A DNA stretch of 7,300 nucleotides from Clostridiales bacterium. GTDB lineage: Bacteria > Bacillota > Clostridia > Oscillospirales > Ruminococcaceae. Made by a program: the position numbers and the translations under genes. Shown here piece after piece: positions 1 through 5,259 of the stretch (its first letter is position 1; each line of letters opens with the position of its first letter). The notes below the pieces were generated by a model. That model did no database searches, was not told the origin of the DNA, and saw nothing but the letters and a program-made list of their open reading frames with translations. Location: assembly GCA_029007575.1 (NCBI GenBank), contig JAQXIB010000145.1, positions 1 through 7,300 on the forward strand, in the 5' to 3' direction.

Positions 1-240
1 CAAGAGATCGTCAACAAAATGGAGCAGCATGCCCAAGACGGGCTGAAATATTCGGGCGCGTGCTATATCTGCCATTCCGGATGCTATGAGGATGCGCAGG
101 CGGTTGCCGATCTGGTGGAAAAACGCTTCCGCCATCTCGACGGGAAAGTACTCATCAACAGCATCGGCACCACAATAGGCAGTCATACCGGCCCCGGTAC
201 CGTGGCGTTGTTCTTCTGGGGAGACAAACGTACCAATTAA
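1..240 (+). CDS. DegV family protein, C-terminal fragment
   Basis: This is the 3' end of a gene whose start lies left of the window; frame 1 is open from base 1 to a TAA at 238-240 and gives 79 residues. The C-terminal segment GTTIGSHTGPGTVALFFWGD matches the typical end of DegV proteins, where an IG-x-IG-x-HTGPG motif lines the bound fatty-acid carboxylate. DegV (FakB-like) proteins are cytoplasmic fatty-acid-binding proteins. In Firmicutes some deliver the acyl chain to the kinase FakA for incorporation into phospholipid. The upstream segment YICHSGCYEDAQAVADLVEKR fits the helix that precedes the last strands of the fold. Whether this copy is a working FakB or a DegV of unknown ligand cannot be decided, because the N-terminal domain is missing. 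Family assignment is firm; function is known only at family level. Confidence 0.9.
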   Translation, partial: QEIVNKMEQHAQDGLKYSGACYICHSGCYEDAQAVADLVEKRFRHLDGKVLINSIGTTIGSHTGPGTVALFFWGDKRTN

Positions 241-280
241 TACTAAAATCTAATGAAATGCTTTCAATCAGATTTTAGTA
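241..280. terminator. Hairpin directly after the degV stop codon
   Basis: The arms TACTAAAATCT (241-251) and AGATTTTAGTA (270-280) are perfect 11-bp inverted repeats. Inside them, GAAA and TTTC close a TGC loop. The hairpin begins on the base after the degV stop codon. No U-run follows the stem on either strand, so it is a poor intrinsic terminator by the usual rule. It may instead protect the 3' end or work with the stronger hairpin further right. Confidence 0.5.
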
Positions 281-462
281 TAAGCAGTCGGGCATTTGTT
301 CGAAAGCTCCGCAGGCAGAATGGCAGCATAACAAATCGCAAAGTTTTCCGCAATTCCACCAAGCCGGCTCCAAAACGCCATCGCTTTGTTTATTGTCCTA
401 TAAAAGCATAAAAGGTTGTTCCAAACCACATGTTTTCAAATGTCCTGAAAGACTGTTGCAAA
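281..462. other. Short intergenic spacer without recognisable genes
   Basis: This stretch lies between the degV-side hairpin and the terminator of the minus-strand PRTase-like gene. I found no convincing reading frame with an SD site, no tRNA-like cloverleaf and no clear promoter pair. The two flanking genes converge here, so it is probably just 3' untranslated sequence. Confidence 0.5.
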
Positions 463-503
463 AACCGCCCACCGGGGAAACCCGATGGGCGGTTGCTGTT
501 TTT
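460..503 (-). terminator. Intrinsic terminator of the PRTase-like gene, possibly bidirectional
   Basis: The arms AACCGCCCA (463-471) and TGGGCGGTT (486-494) form a 9-bp GC-rich stem, extended after one mismatch by CGGG/CCCG around a GAAA loop. Reading leftward, the stem ends in five T residues (A460-464 on the + strand). On the + strand a TGCTGTTTTTG tail follows, so it may also stop degV transcripts. It lies just past the stop codon of the minus-strand gene. Confidence 0.88.
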
Positions 504-506
504 GTG

Positions 507-1148
507 TTAAATTTTTGAATAGCCGAAGCTGTTGACAATAGCGTCAATTTTATGTCCCTCTTTGCAGAACGGGCATTCATCATACTTGTAGGTGTGATAA
601 TCCGGCAGATCCTCAGGGGTAAACAACGCTTTGATCGGAACATGATACTGATTTTCGATCGCGCTGAACAACGCGGAGATGCCTACCACCTTGCCGCCGT
701 AATATTTGATGCACTCCAGTGAGCGGATGATGGACTTCCCGGTGGAGGCGGATGCGATCAACAGAAGGATGTTTTTGCCCCAAACGCATTTTTGAATATT
801 GTCACGGAAAATCATCTGTCCGTTAGTGTTGAATTCCGGCGTGATAATGCGGATGGTTTCATCCCGGTTCATCACACCGTATCCGTTTTCCGCCAACCGA
901 TCCGCAAGATAAGCGGCAATCACCTCGGTGCCGTCCATGCATACGATGGTGTCGATCACGGTATTGGTTTCATACTCTTTCGCGAGCAGTTCGCCGGCAA
1001 TTTTCGCGATGTTGTGCTTGGTTTTGATGCCGGTCATATCAATATAGTAATTAATATGGGAGTGATTGGTTGCAAAATGTCCCGGAATGATTTTGATTTT
1101 CAAGTTTTTATCCTGTTTTGAAATGATGTTGATTGCCCTTGCTTCCAT
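507..1148 (-). CDS. PRTase-like protein of the type usually annotated as orotate phosphoribosyltransferase
   Basis: The protein is 213 residues. The ATG at 1148 was chosen because AAAGGA precedes it by about 10 nt and a good promoter lies just upstream; an in-frame extension to 1295 would run through that promoter and into the MATE gene. N-terminal features (IPGHFATNHSHINYYIDM, residues 21-38) and VCMDGTEVIAAYLADRL (69-85) suggest the type I PRTase fold. The segment at 126-140, NILLLIASASTGKSI, sits where PRTases carry the hydrophobic strand plus acidic pair plus T-T-G PRPP loop. The two acidic residues are absent, while the S-T-G turn remains. A CPFC pair (192-195) lies near the C-terminus, before a conserved-looking IDAIVNSFGYSKI end. 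Similar proteins are common in Clostridia, from memory, and are annotated as orotate PRTase. Given the lost acidic pair, activity on orotate is doubtful; a binding or regulatory role, or another substrate, is equally possible. Confidence 0.8.
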   Translation of the reverse strand: MEARAINIISKQDKNLKIKIIPGHFATNHSHINYYIDMTGIKTKHNIAKIAGELLAKEYETNTVIDTIVCMDGTEVIAAYLADRLAENGYGVMNRDETIRIITPEFNTNGQMIFRDNIQKCVWGKNILLLIASASTGKSIIRSLECIKYYGGKVVGISALFSAIENQYHVPIKALFTPEDLPDYHTYKYDECPFCKEGHKIDAIVNSFGYSKI

Positions 1149-1190
1149 AATGTTGCAGTCCTTTCTGTACCGAAATTCTGTTGTAGTATT

Positions 1191-1219
1191 AGTATAGCAT
1201 ATTTTATAAAAAAATACAA
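1191..1219 (-). promoter_or_regulatory. Sigma-A promoter of the PRTase-like gene, extended -10
   Basis: Reading leftward, -35 TTGTAT (1214-1219) and -10 TATACT (1191-1196) are separated by 17 bp. TG sits one base before the -10, giving an extended -10 that compensates for the weak -35. The -10 lies about 42 bp upstream of the ATG at 1148, leaving a leader of roughly 35 nt that carries the SD. The gene can therefore be transcribed independently of the MATE gene upstream. Confidence 0.75.
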
Positions 1220-1261
1220 TCCCGTTTTTATTTTTATAGGCAATAAATTGACAGCATGCCG

Positions 1262-2620
1262 CTATACTTTTTCTCTTGTCACGTTTTTGATCCACTTGCC
1301 GCTTTTGAACCGGAACAGACAGCAGATCACCTTTGCAGGCTCATCCAGCTTAAATAACAGATAAACGACCGGCACCGGCAGCTTCAGCAGCAGCCCCGCG
1401 ACGATACCGAGCGGCACGCTGATCAGCCAAAGCGTAGAGAGATCTACCGCTAAATTGAATCGGGAATCGCCGGCTCCTCGCAAAATGCCGACGATAAACA
1501 ACGCCGAAAGCGAGATGAAAAACACGATCACTGCCGTCACGATCAACATCTGCCGTGCCAGCTCCTTTGCCTCGGCGGACACGTTGTAAAAATCCACCAC
1601 CGCATTGCGCACCAAGAAAATCAGCGTTGCGGAGCTGATTCCGATGAGGATCGATACCATTGTCAGCGTAAAAGCCGATTGCTTGGTCCGGTGGACATCC
1701 CCTGCGCCGATGCTTTTCCCGACCATGACTGCCGCCGCGTTCGCAACCCCGAATACGGTAATGGTCGCAAGCTGCTGCACCACACCGGCAATCGAGTTTG
1801 CCGCCACAGCAGTTTCCCCGATCCGCCCGAAAATCATGGCTTGTATTGAGGTGCCCAGCGCCCACATCAACTCATTGAGCGCCACCGGCAGACCGTAATG
1901 CAAAAAATCCCGCAGCAGGACTTGATTCCTGGTCAATAAATCCCGCACCCGAAAGCACAGCCGCTTGTCAATGCAAAGCGCATACACCGCCAGCACACAA
2001 AACTCAGTGATCCGCGCGATCAAGGTGCCGATCGCCGCGCCCTTAATGCCCAATGCGGGCGCGCCCAACAATCCGAAAATAAAGATGGCGTTGAAAATCA
2101 CATTCAGCAGAAAAGTGATAATGTTCGACACCACCGAGATGCCTACGATCTCCATGCTTCGGATTGAGGACACATAAGTATTCGACAGCCCGAAAAAGAA
2201 ATAGATATATCCTACGATGCGCAGATAATCCGCACCATACGCAATGATGGTCGGATCGCTTGTATAAATCCGCATGATCATCTCGGGGGCACACAGCACC
2301 AACAAGCCAAACACCAGCGAAAACACCATCGATATCCGTAGCGCAATGGCAATGATCTTCCGCACTGTTGCAATGTCGCCTTTCCCCCAGTACTGCGACG
2401 CCAGCACCGAAGCGCCGCCCGCAATGCCGTAGGTCAGAATCGTAAAAATAAAAAACGGCTGACCGGCCAGATTTGCCGCCGAAATAATGCTGTCGCCCAG
2501 CTTGCCCAACATCAGCGTATCCATCATGTTAATGCCGAAGGTGATCAAATTCTGCAGCGCGATTGGCAGCGCAACCCCGATCAGTGTAGTATAAAATTTT
2601 TTATCTGTTGCGAAAAGCAT
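1262..2620 (-). CDS. MATE family multidrug/cation efflux transporter
   Basis: The 452-residue length is typical for bacterial MATE proteins. About twelve hydrophobic segments can be read, near residues 11-31, 45-68, 92-112, 129-150, 163-183, 191-216, 241-262, 272-297, 317-337, 357-380, 393-413 and 415-433. The two family half-repeats are visible as MDTLMLGKLGD (33-43) and FGRIGETAVAANSI (264-277). An ILRGAGDSRF motif (379-388) and a KSGKWIKNVT tail are typical of Firmicutes members. Family members sit in the cytoplasmic membrane and export organic cations or drugs in exchange for Na+ or H+; the substrate here is unknown. The ATG at 2620 follows AAGGA by about 13 nt, slightly far but the only sensible start. 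The gene begins 50 nt after the ybaK-like stop codon with no obvious promoter between, so it is probably cotranscribed with it. No strong terminator is seen after its TAG stop. Confidence 0.95.
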   Translation of the reverse strand: MLFATDKKFYTTLIGVALPIALQNLITFGINMMDTLMLGKLGDSIISAANLAGQPFFIFTILTYGIAGGASVLASQYWGKGDIATVRKIIAIALRISMVFSLVFGLLVLCAPEMIMRIYTSDPTIIAYGADYLRIVGYIYFFFGLSNTYVSSIRSMEIVGISVVSNIITFLLNVIFNAIFIFGLLGAPALGIKGAAIGTLIARITEFCVLAVYALCIDKRLCFRVRDLLTRNQVLLRDFLHYGLPVALNELMWALGTSIQAMIFGRIGETAVAANSIAGVVQQLATITVFGVANAAAVMVGKSIGAGDVHRTKQSAFTLTMVSILIGISSATLIFLVRNAVVDFYNVSAEAKELARQMLIVTAVIVFFISLSALFIVGILRGAGDSRFNLAVDLSTLWLISVPLGIVAGLLLKLPVPVVYLLFKLDEPAKVICCLFRFKSGKWIKNVTREKV

Positions 2621-2670
2621 CTTTTTGCCGACATCCTTTTTTGTTTCTCTCTATTTTTATTCCCGATCTT

Positions 2671-3141
2671 TCAGACGATCAGGTCCGCTGTCTGCACCGG
2701 CTGGACTGCCTGCAATCCCTCCAGCGGCATTTCGACCTGCCAGCCGATCTTTCCGGCACTGAACAAAATCGTAGCGAAATCCGCCGCAGTCTGATGAATG
2801 AAAGTAGGAAAGCTCTTTTTCATTTCGATCGGGGAACAGCCGCCGTGAATATATCCCGTCAACGGCAGCAATTCCTTTGATTTTACCATCTCCACCGATT
2901 TTTCACCCACACAGACGGCGGCTTTCTTCAAGTCCAGTTCTTCCGCCACCGGTATCATGAACACATAATGACCGCCGCTCTTGCCGACCGTCACCAGCGT
3001 CTTAAAAACCTGCGCCGGATTTTCTCCCAACACAGACGCCACTTCCACCCCGCTTACCGCGTCGGTTTGCAGGTAGCAATGAGCCGTATAGGAGATTTTA
3101 TGCTGATCCAATATCCGCATGACATTTGTTTTCTCTGCCAT
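2671..3141 (-). CDS. ybaK: YbaK/EbsC-type Cys-tRNA(Pro) deacylase
   Basis: The protein is 156 residues, close to the usual length of the YbaK family. It hydrolyses mischarged aminoacyl-tRNA, classically Cys-tRNA(Pro) made by prolyl-tRNA synthetase, acting in trans in the cytoplasm. The family lysine that contacts the tRNA acceptor end is present in QVFKTLV (K47), and the GGCSPIEMKK segment matches the conserved G-G-x-S-P turn. The ATG at 3141 was preferred because AAAGGGA lies 8 nt upstream and the protein then aligns with the family N-terminus. The same frame opens further upstream, to an ATG at 3306 that overlaps the preceding gene's stop, but those 55 extra residues look unlike the family and contain a hairpin. 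EbsC, ProX and other INS-superfamily deacylases are alternatives, so the exact tRNA substrate is inferred. Confidence 0.92.
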   Translation of the reverse strand: MAEKTNVMRILDQHKISYTAHCYLQTDAVSGVEVASVLGENPAQVFKTLVTVGKSGGHYVFMIPVAEELDLKKAAVCVGEKSVEMVKSKELLPLTGYIHGGCSPIEMKKSFPTFIHQTAADFATILFSAGKIGWQVEMPLEGLQAVQPVQTADLIV

Positions 3142-3221
3142 CAGTATTTCCCTTTCTTCTGATATGATTCCCGTATCGAGCCGATGATCTGACCGTTTAT
3201 GTAGATGAAACCGATTTTCAC
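3141..3221 (-). CDS. Possible 26-residue leader peptide overlapping the ybaK start
   Basis: A GTG at 3219-3221 follows AGGA by 6 nt and opens a 26-codon frame. It begins (V/M)KIGFIYINGQIIGSI and ends in TAC TGA. The TGA overlaps the ATG of the ybaK-like gene as TGATG, a common sign of translational coupling. The peptide has alternating hydrophobic residues and a lysine-rich tail; I do not recognise it. It lies right after the hairpin at 3225-3260. It could be a coupling leader, a remnant of a degraded gene, or chance. Confidence is low because there is no family support. Confidence 0.25.
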   Translation of the reverse strand: MKIGFIYINGQIIGSIRESYQKKGKY

Positions 3222-3224
3222 AAC

Positions 3225-3260
3225 AAATCCTGCCGCCTGATTTTTCGGGCAGCAGGATTT
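3225..3260 (-). terminator. Hairpin between fumarase-beta and ybaK genes (weak terminator or attenuator)
   Basis: The arms AAATCCTGC (3225-3233) and GCAGGATTT (3252-3260) pair perfectly over 9 bp, then after one mismatch GCC/GGC pair around a 10-nt loop. Reading leftward, the stem ends in GGATTTGTTG, a poor U-tract, so partial termination or RNA processing is more likely than full termination. It sits 42 bp after the stop of the upstream gene. Confidence 0.5.
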
Positions 3261-3302
3261 CAGTAAGTATAACCATCCGTTTCATGAAAAGCCAGGTTTT
3301 TA

Positions 3303-3875
3303 TCATAACACAGCTTTTTCCCGTCTTGCGGCTTTGAAAGCGGCCTGTCCATCCTGAAAAATGTCGCCTCCTGCCGCATCCGCCGCTACAATCAGCGGAA
3401 AATCCTCTAAAATCAGCCGCTTGACCGACTCACAGCCGAGTTCTTCGAACGCAATGACCTCACAGCTTTTGATACATTTGCACGCCAGCGCCCCGGCTCC
3501 GCCGATCGCGCAAAGGTACACTGCCCTATTGCGGCAGATCGCATCCTTGACCGCCTGACTGCGCTCTCCCTTGCCGATCATGCAGGACAATCCCAAATTA
3601 AGCAACCGCGGCGCAAAGCCATCCATCCTGCCCGACGTCGTCGGCCCGCAGGCGCCGATCGCCCTCCCGGGCGGCGTTTGTGTCGGTCCCGCGTAATAAA
3701 TGGTCGCGCCCTCCAATGCAAACGGCAACGGCGCGCCGCTGTCCAGCAATGCAAATATTTTCTTATGTGCCGCATCTCTGGCGGTGTAAACCACCCCGCT
3801 TAAAGATACGGTGTCAAATACCCGAAGCATCCCCGCTTTTTCTTTCAATTCGGATGCGTCCAGACTGTATTCCAT
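3303..3875 (-). CDS. Class I fumarate hydratase / L-tartrate dehydratase beta subunit
   Basis: The 190 residues match the usual length of separate beta subunits (FumA C-terminal domain, TtdB). Such proteins pair with a 4Fe-4S alpha subunit to hydrate or dehydrate fumarate/malate or tartrate in the cytoplasm. Diagnostic segments are GPTQTPPGRAIGACGPTTSG (63-82) followed by RMD (83-85), GKG (101-103), a GGAGAL turn (125-130) and FEELGCESVKRLILEDFPLI (143-162). The ATG at 3875 is preceded by AGGAAG about 12 nt upstream. It starts 21 nt after the stop of the frame-shifted end of the DivIVA-like gene, so operon membership is likely. The alpha-subunit gene normally lies immediately upstream of beta; none is present on either side here. 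The enzyme must use an alpha subunit encoded elsewhere, or this is a leftover. Fumarate versus tartrate specificity cannot be told from the beta subunit alone. Confidence 0.9.
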   Translation of the reverse strand: MEYSLDASELKEKAGMLRVFDTVSLSGVVYTARDAAHKKIFALLDSGAPLPFALEGATIYYAGPTQTPPGRAIGACGPTTSGRMDGFAPRLLNLGLSCMIGKGERSQAVKDAICRNRAVYLCAIGGAGALACKCIKSCEVIAFEELGCESVKRLILEDFPLIVAADAAGGDIFQDGQAAFKAARREKAVL

Positions 3876-3896
3876 TTTGCTTACACTTCCTGCTTC

Positions 3897-3998
3897 TTAA
3901 TCCAGCTTCAACAGCTCTCCCAGCCGTTTCAAAACTGACGCCAACCGATTCGTGCTGCCGCTTTGTTCGGCGTGCTTTCCGCCCGCCTGCGGCTCATC
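3897..3998 (-). other. Out-of-frame continuation of the DivIVA-like C-terminus
   Basis: Shifting by one base at the T6 run (4000-4005) continues the DivIVA-like protein for 33 residues to a TAA at 3897-3899. The added part reads DEPQAGGKHAEQSG and then STNRLASVLKRLGELLKLD. The latter is a clean amphipathic helix, quite unlike random out-of-frame translation. The extended protein would be 320 residues and would end 21 nt before the next start codon, with no 118-nt gap. This is sequence-level support that the segment is, or recently was, coding. Whether the shift is real mutation, ribosomal frameshifting or a sequencing error cannot be settled here. Confidence 0.7.
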
Positions 3999-4860
3999 GA
4001 AAAAAGTTTGGCTTCTGCCGCTGTCCTTCGGTATCGGCTGTCGGTTTGGACGGTGCCTTAGAAAATCCGATCACATCCGGCTCTTTCTCTTTCGGCGCAG
4101 CTTCCGAAACCTCGGCAGTTGCCTTCGTGGGCTTCGGTGTGTCAGCTTCCGCTGTTCCCTGCTGTTTCGGCACAGGTTTGCTGCTCTGAAAGTTTTTGAT
4201 TTGATCCTTTGCCGTATATAACGAATTTTCAATCGTTTCTATCTGCGCATCCACATTGCCGAGCATGGTATGCAGATTGGCCTTGATCTGCCCCAACTGC
4301 TGCAAAAAGCATTGGAGATCGGTGGATAGGCTGTCCACTGCCGCGTCGGTTTCTGCCGTCAGCTCGGCCGACCGATGCTCCGCCTGCCGGATAATTACCT
4401 CGGCAGACTGCTTTGCCTCCAAGATCATTTCCCCGATTTCGACCGACAGCTGATCATACTTCCGGCTCTTGTTCTCGCACGCCTCCAGTTTGACGGTCAA
4501 TCTCTGTGATTTATCTTCCAAAAAGGCGATCTTCACATCCCGCTCTTTCAGCAACTGCAAAGATGCCTTCGATTCGGATTCCCTTTTCGCCAGCTCCTCC
4601 TCGACAACCGCAAGCCGTTCCTCCTGCTTTTGAGTTTTTTCAGCCAGCGCGGCGCGCTCGGTCGCAATCTGATTGCGCTCCGCACAGCGTGTTTGAAGCT
4701 CGGTCTGTGTATCCTTCAGTTTGGTTTGCAGTTGATTGACCTTCTCGGTCAATTCGTTGATCTCATCTGCCTTTTCTCCGGCAAATTCCTCGATAAATTG
4801 CAGGACGTCCCGGCGGCGAAACCCGCCGAACAAGGATTTTTTAAATTTTACGATTTCCAT
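3994..4860 (-). CDS. DivIVA/GpsB-like coiled-coil protein, apparently frameshifted near its 3' end
   Basis: In the undisturbed frame the protein is 288 residues. The N-terminus, FKKSLFGGFRRRDVLQFIEE (residues 6-25), resembles the short membrane-curvature-binding domain of clostridial DivIVA-type proteins (F-G-G-[FY]-x-x-x-D-V-x-x-[FY]-I). Residues about 28-135 form a long heptad-type coiled coil rich in E, K and Q. A second helical part (136-225) is followed by a low-complexity P/A/K/E/T linker from about 226. Such proteins act at the cell pole or septum and organise division, wall synthesis or chromosome anchoring; the specific role is unknown. The ATG at 4860 has GGTGA 5 nt upstream; ATGs at 4872 and 4884 are possible but have weaker SD sites. 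The frame stops at a TGA (3994-3996) right after the codons for F-F-R at a T6 run; see the continuation at 3897-3998. It is the first gene of the leftward operon. Confidence 0.82.
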   Translation of the reverse strand: MEIVKFKKSLFGGFRRRDVLQFIEEFAGEKADEINELTEKVNQLQTKLKDTQTELQTRCAERNQIATERAALAEKTQKQEERLAVVEEELAKRESESKASLQLLKERDVKIAFLEDKSQRLTVKLEACENKSRKYDQLSVEIGEMILEAKQSAEVIIRQAEHRSAELTAETDAAVDSLSTDLQCFLQQLGQIKANLHTMLGNVDAQIETIENSLYTAKDQIKNFQSSKPVPKQQGTAEADTPKPTKATAEVSEAAPKEKEPDVIGFSKAPSKPTADTEGQRQKPNFFR

Positions 4861-4973
4861 TCCAATCACCATTCCAATCTGCATTTCCGGCGGATTCTAT
4901 GCGAAAGGATACCCTTTTGTCCGAATGTCGCGGTATCCTCTTATGGTACGAAAGACAAGTTTCTATTTAAATC

Positions 4974-5002
4974 ATTATACCCTATTTCAACCGGTTTGGC
5001 AA
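4974..5002 (-). promoter_or_regulatory. Strong sigma-A promoter of the leftward DivIVA-like operon
   Basis: Reading leftward, -35 TTGCCA (4997-5002, five of six consensus bases) and -10 TATAAT (4974-4979, perfect) are separated by exactly 17 bp. Transcription would start near 4967, giving a leader of roughly 105 nt before the ATG at 4860. This is a vegetative-type promoter, in contrast to the sporulation-type box for dpaA on the other strand. Confidence 0.82.
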
Positions 5003-5075
5003 CTGTTTCGGGACATTTCTTTCGGTACCAATACGCCGAATGTCCGACGTGCCGACTTGCCGCTGAAAAATCCGC

Positions 5076-5103
5076 ACACTTCCTGCCTGTTTTACATAAA
5101 ATA
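5076..5103 (+). promoter_or_regulatory. Candidate sigma-K promoter of dpaAB
   Basis: CATAAAATA at 5095-5103 fits the sigma-K -10 pattern CATA-N3-TA. An AC dinucleotide for the minimal -35 occurs at 5076-5077 or 5078-5079, giving spacers of 17 or 15 bp. dpaAB (spoVF) is expressed in the mother cell under sigma-K in Bacillus and Clostridioides, so the position makes sense. The -35 element is too short to be convincing by itself. Confidence 0.45.
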
Positions 5104-5205
5104 TAACACACAGAAATGATTTTTCTGCATGTCCCTGAATGTGAGCAACAAGCCGCTTTCGTGTGTCGGATTCGGCAGGGTTGCTTTTTTCGGTTTGAAT
5201 ACGGC

Positions 5206-5242
5206 GCGCTTTCCTTTGCAGATGCCGTTTTGATGAAAGCGC
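5206..5242 (+). promoter_or_regulatory. Leader hairpin next to the dpaA ribosome binding site
   Basis: GCGCTTTC (5206-5213) and GAAAGCGC (5235-5242) are perfect 8-bp inverted repeats with a 21-nt loop, ending 2 nt before the AAAGG SD (5245-5249). A CCTTT at 5213-5217 could pair with that SD instead. The two pairings share base 5213 and may compete. A regulatory role is inference only. Confidence 0.3.
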
Positions 5243-5259
5243 AGAAAGGCTGGATACAT

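Larger units (their letters stand above)
4861..5259. other. Divergent intergenic region between the DivIVA-like gene and dpaA
   Basis: This region of about 400 bp holds the leftward sigma-A promoter (4974-5002), a leader of about 105 nt for the DivIVA-like gene, a sigma-K-like box (about 5076-5103) and a leader of about 150 nt for dpaA. Inverted repeats occur at 4906-4913/4932-4939 (AGGATACC/GGTATCCT) and 5011-5017/5039-5045 (GGACATT/AATGTCC). Open frames that cross it have no family character or convincing SD site. Confidence 0.6.

Noticed and set aside
281..330. TTCGAAAGC resembling a tRNA T-loop
   Set aside because: No acceptor stem, anticodon arm or D arm could be fitted around it.
1248..1269. 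TTGACA followed by TATACT on the + strand
   Set aside because: The spacer is only about 9 bp, far too short for a sigma-A promoter, and the second motif lies in the MATE C-terminal codons.
1149..1295. N-terminal extension of the PRTase-like protein
   Set aside because: It would run back through the extended -10 promoter and overlap the end of the MATE gene; the ATG at 1148 has its own SD.
1350..1865. 171-codon minus-strand frame inside the MATE gene
   Set aside because: It overlaps the MATE frame on the same strand and encodes an Arg/Gly/Cys-rich sequence typical of a GC-rich shadow frame.
3142..3306. 55-residue N-terminal extension of the ybaK-like protein from an ATG overlapping the fumarase-beta stop
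   Set aside because: The extension is unlike the family, passes through a stable hairpin, and a good SD precedes the ATG at 3141. The ATGA overlap is noted in the findings.
4630..5119. Two + strand open frames (64-158 residues scale) over the DivIVA-like gene and its upstream region
   Set aside because: They are antisense to a coiled-coil gene with clear codon structure and have no SD or recognisable domain.
5116..5259. In-frame N-terminal extension of dpaA from an ATG at 5116
   Set aside because: No SD precedes it, the 48 added residues have no DpaA character, and the start at 5260 has a good SD and family-like N-terminus.
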